Of a DNA stretch of 64,000 nt, positions 63,903 through 64,000 are shown in pieces. A program made the translations under genes and the position numbers. The stretch comes from Atopobiaceae bacterium (GTDB taxonomy: Bacteria; Actinomycetota; Coriobacteriia; Coriobacteriales; Atopobiaceae). The notes beneath the pieces were generated by a model. It saw only the letters and a program-made list of their open reading frames with translations, did not search any database and had not been told where the DNA came from. How positions within the stretch are numbered: the first letter of the stretch is position 1; every line of letters begins with the position of its first letter. Location: contig JAKVOB010000001.1 in assembly GCA_022483015.1 (NCBI GenBank), positions 496,001-560,000 of the forward strand. The letters run 5' to 3'.

Positions 63903-64000
63903 CTAGCGTCCTGCCGCGCAGGCCGTGGCGACCCCACGCACGCACTGTCGGCAGGTGATGAGGTAGTAGGCGCCCATCACGGCGACGGTCAGCAGGACCA
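63903..64000 (-). CDS. C-terminus of a small membrane protein (partial at right edge)
   Basis: A leftward frame enters from the right edge and ends in TAG at 63903-63905. The 31 residues seen contain a hydrophobic segment (LLTVAVMGAYYLITC) and a Cys-containing end (RQCVRGVATACAAGR). The hairpin 30 bases downstream supports a real 3' end. Too little is visible to name it. Confidence 0.45.
   Translation of the reverse strand, partial: VLLTVAVMGAYYLITCRQCVRGVATACAAGR

Overview
The window is a chromosomal replication-origin region of a high-GC bacterium (about 60-65% G+C by eye). The gene order parB-parA-rsmG-jag-yidC-yidD-rnpA-rpmH | dnaA-dnaN-recF-DUF721-gyrB-gyrA is classical. An ATPase/winged-helix gene next to dnaA, a lactate-dehydrogenase-like 2-hydroxyacid dehydrogenase, DUF4013 and zinc phospholipase C-like membrane proteins and a fused PafB/PafC-type WYL regulator suggest a Coriobacteriia member, probably Atopobiaceae/Olsenella-like. 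That placement is inference; no 16S gene is present.

Layout. 1-9.5 kb: a partial M28-like membrane peptidase with a very long low-complexity insert (leftward), a double HTH-WYL regulator, an exonuclease-DinG helicase (leftward) and rlmN. 9.5-14.7 kb: the leftward partition, tRNA/rRNA-processing and membrane-insertion block, with two perfect parS sites. 14.7-25.4 kb: an AT-rich gap, an ATPase-HTH gene, dnaA (as sequenced split into two overlapping frames), a second AT-rich gap, dnaN, recF (as sequenced carrying two compensating frameshifts), DciA-like DUF721, gyrB and gyrA. Gene orientation flips near 14.7 kb, so oriC is probably in one of the two AT-rich gaps. 25.4-32 kb: tRNA-Ile/Ala, typA, a TRIC-type channel, two tRNA-Ser and a DUF4013 protein. 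32-37 kb: rpsF-ssb-rpsR-DUF2232-rplI and dnaB. 37-50 kb: a purine block (purA, purD, purE, purF-purM-purN) mixed with two DegV proteins, a Nudix hydrolase, a vitamin B6-type kinase, a YqeY protein and a class B sortase. 50-64 kb: a tandem SDR pair, RlmD, a hydroxyacid dehydrogenase, a radical SAM protein, tRNA-Ser, a phospholipase-like protein, a coupled QueT/glycosyltransferase/LytS/LytTR/phosphodiesterase operon, tRNA-Asp and unknown membrane proteins.

How it works together. The centre supplies initiation (DnaA, DnaB, DciA-like loader), elongation (beta clamp, SSB), topology (gyrase) and segregation (ParABS). Three observations stand out there. The DnaA DNA-binding domain is separated by a -1 frame change and carries an altered recognition motif. 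A 10-mer, TGTTGAAAAC, recurs at the dnaA promoter, in the rpmH/ATPase gap and upstream of dnaB, and may be this organism's DnaA box. An uncharacterised GHKL-ATPase/winged-helix protein is encoded immediately upstream of dnaA. A perfect LexA-type palindrome lies in a place with no obvious target gene. No CRISPR array, insertion sequence, prophage or rRNA operon was recognised.
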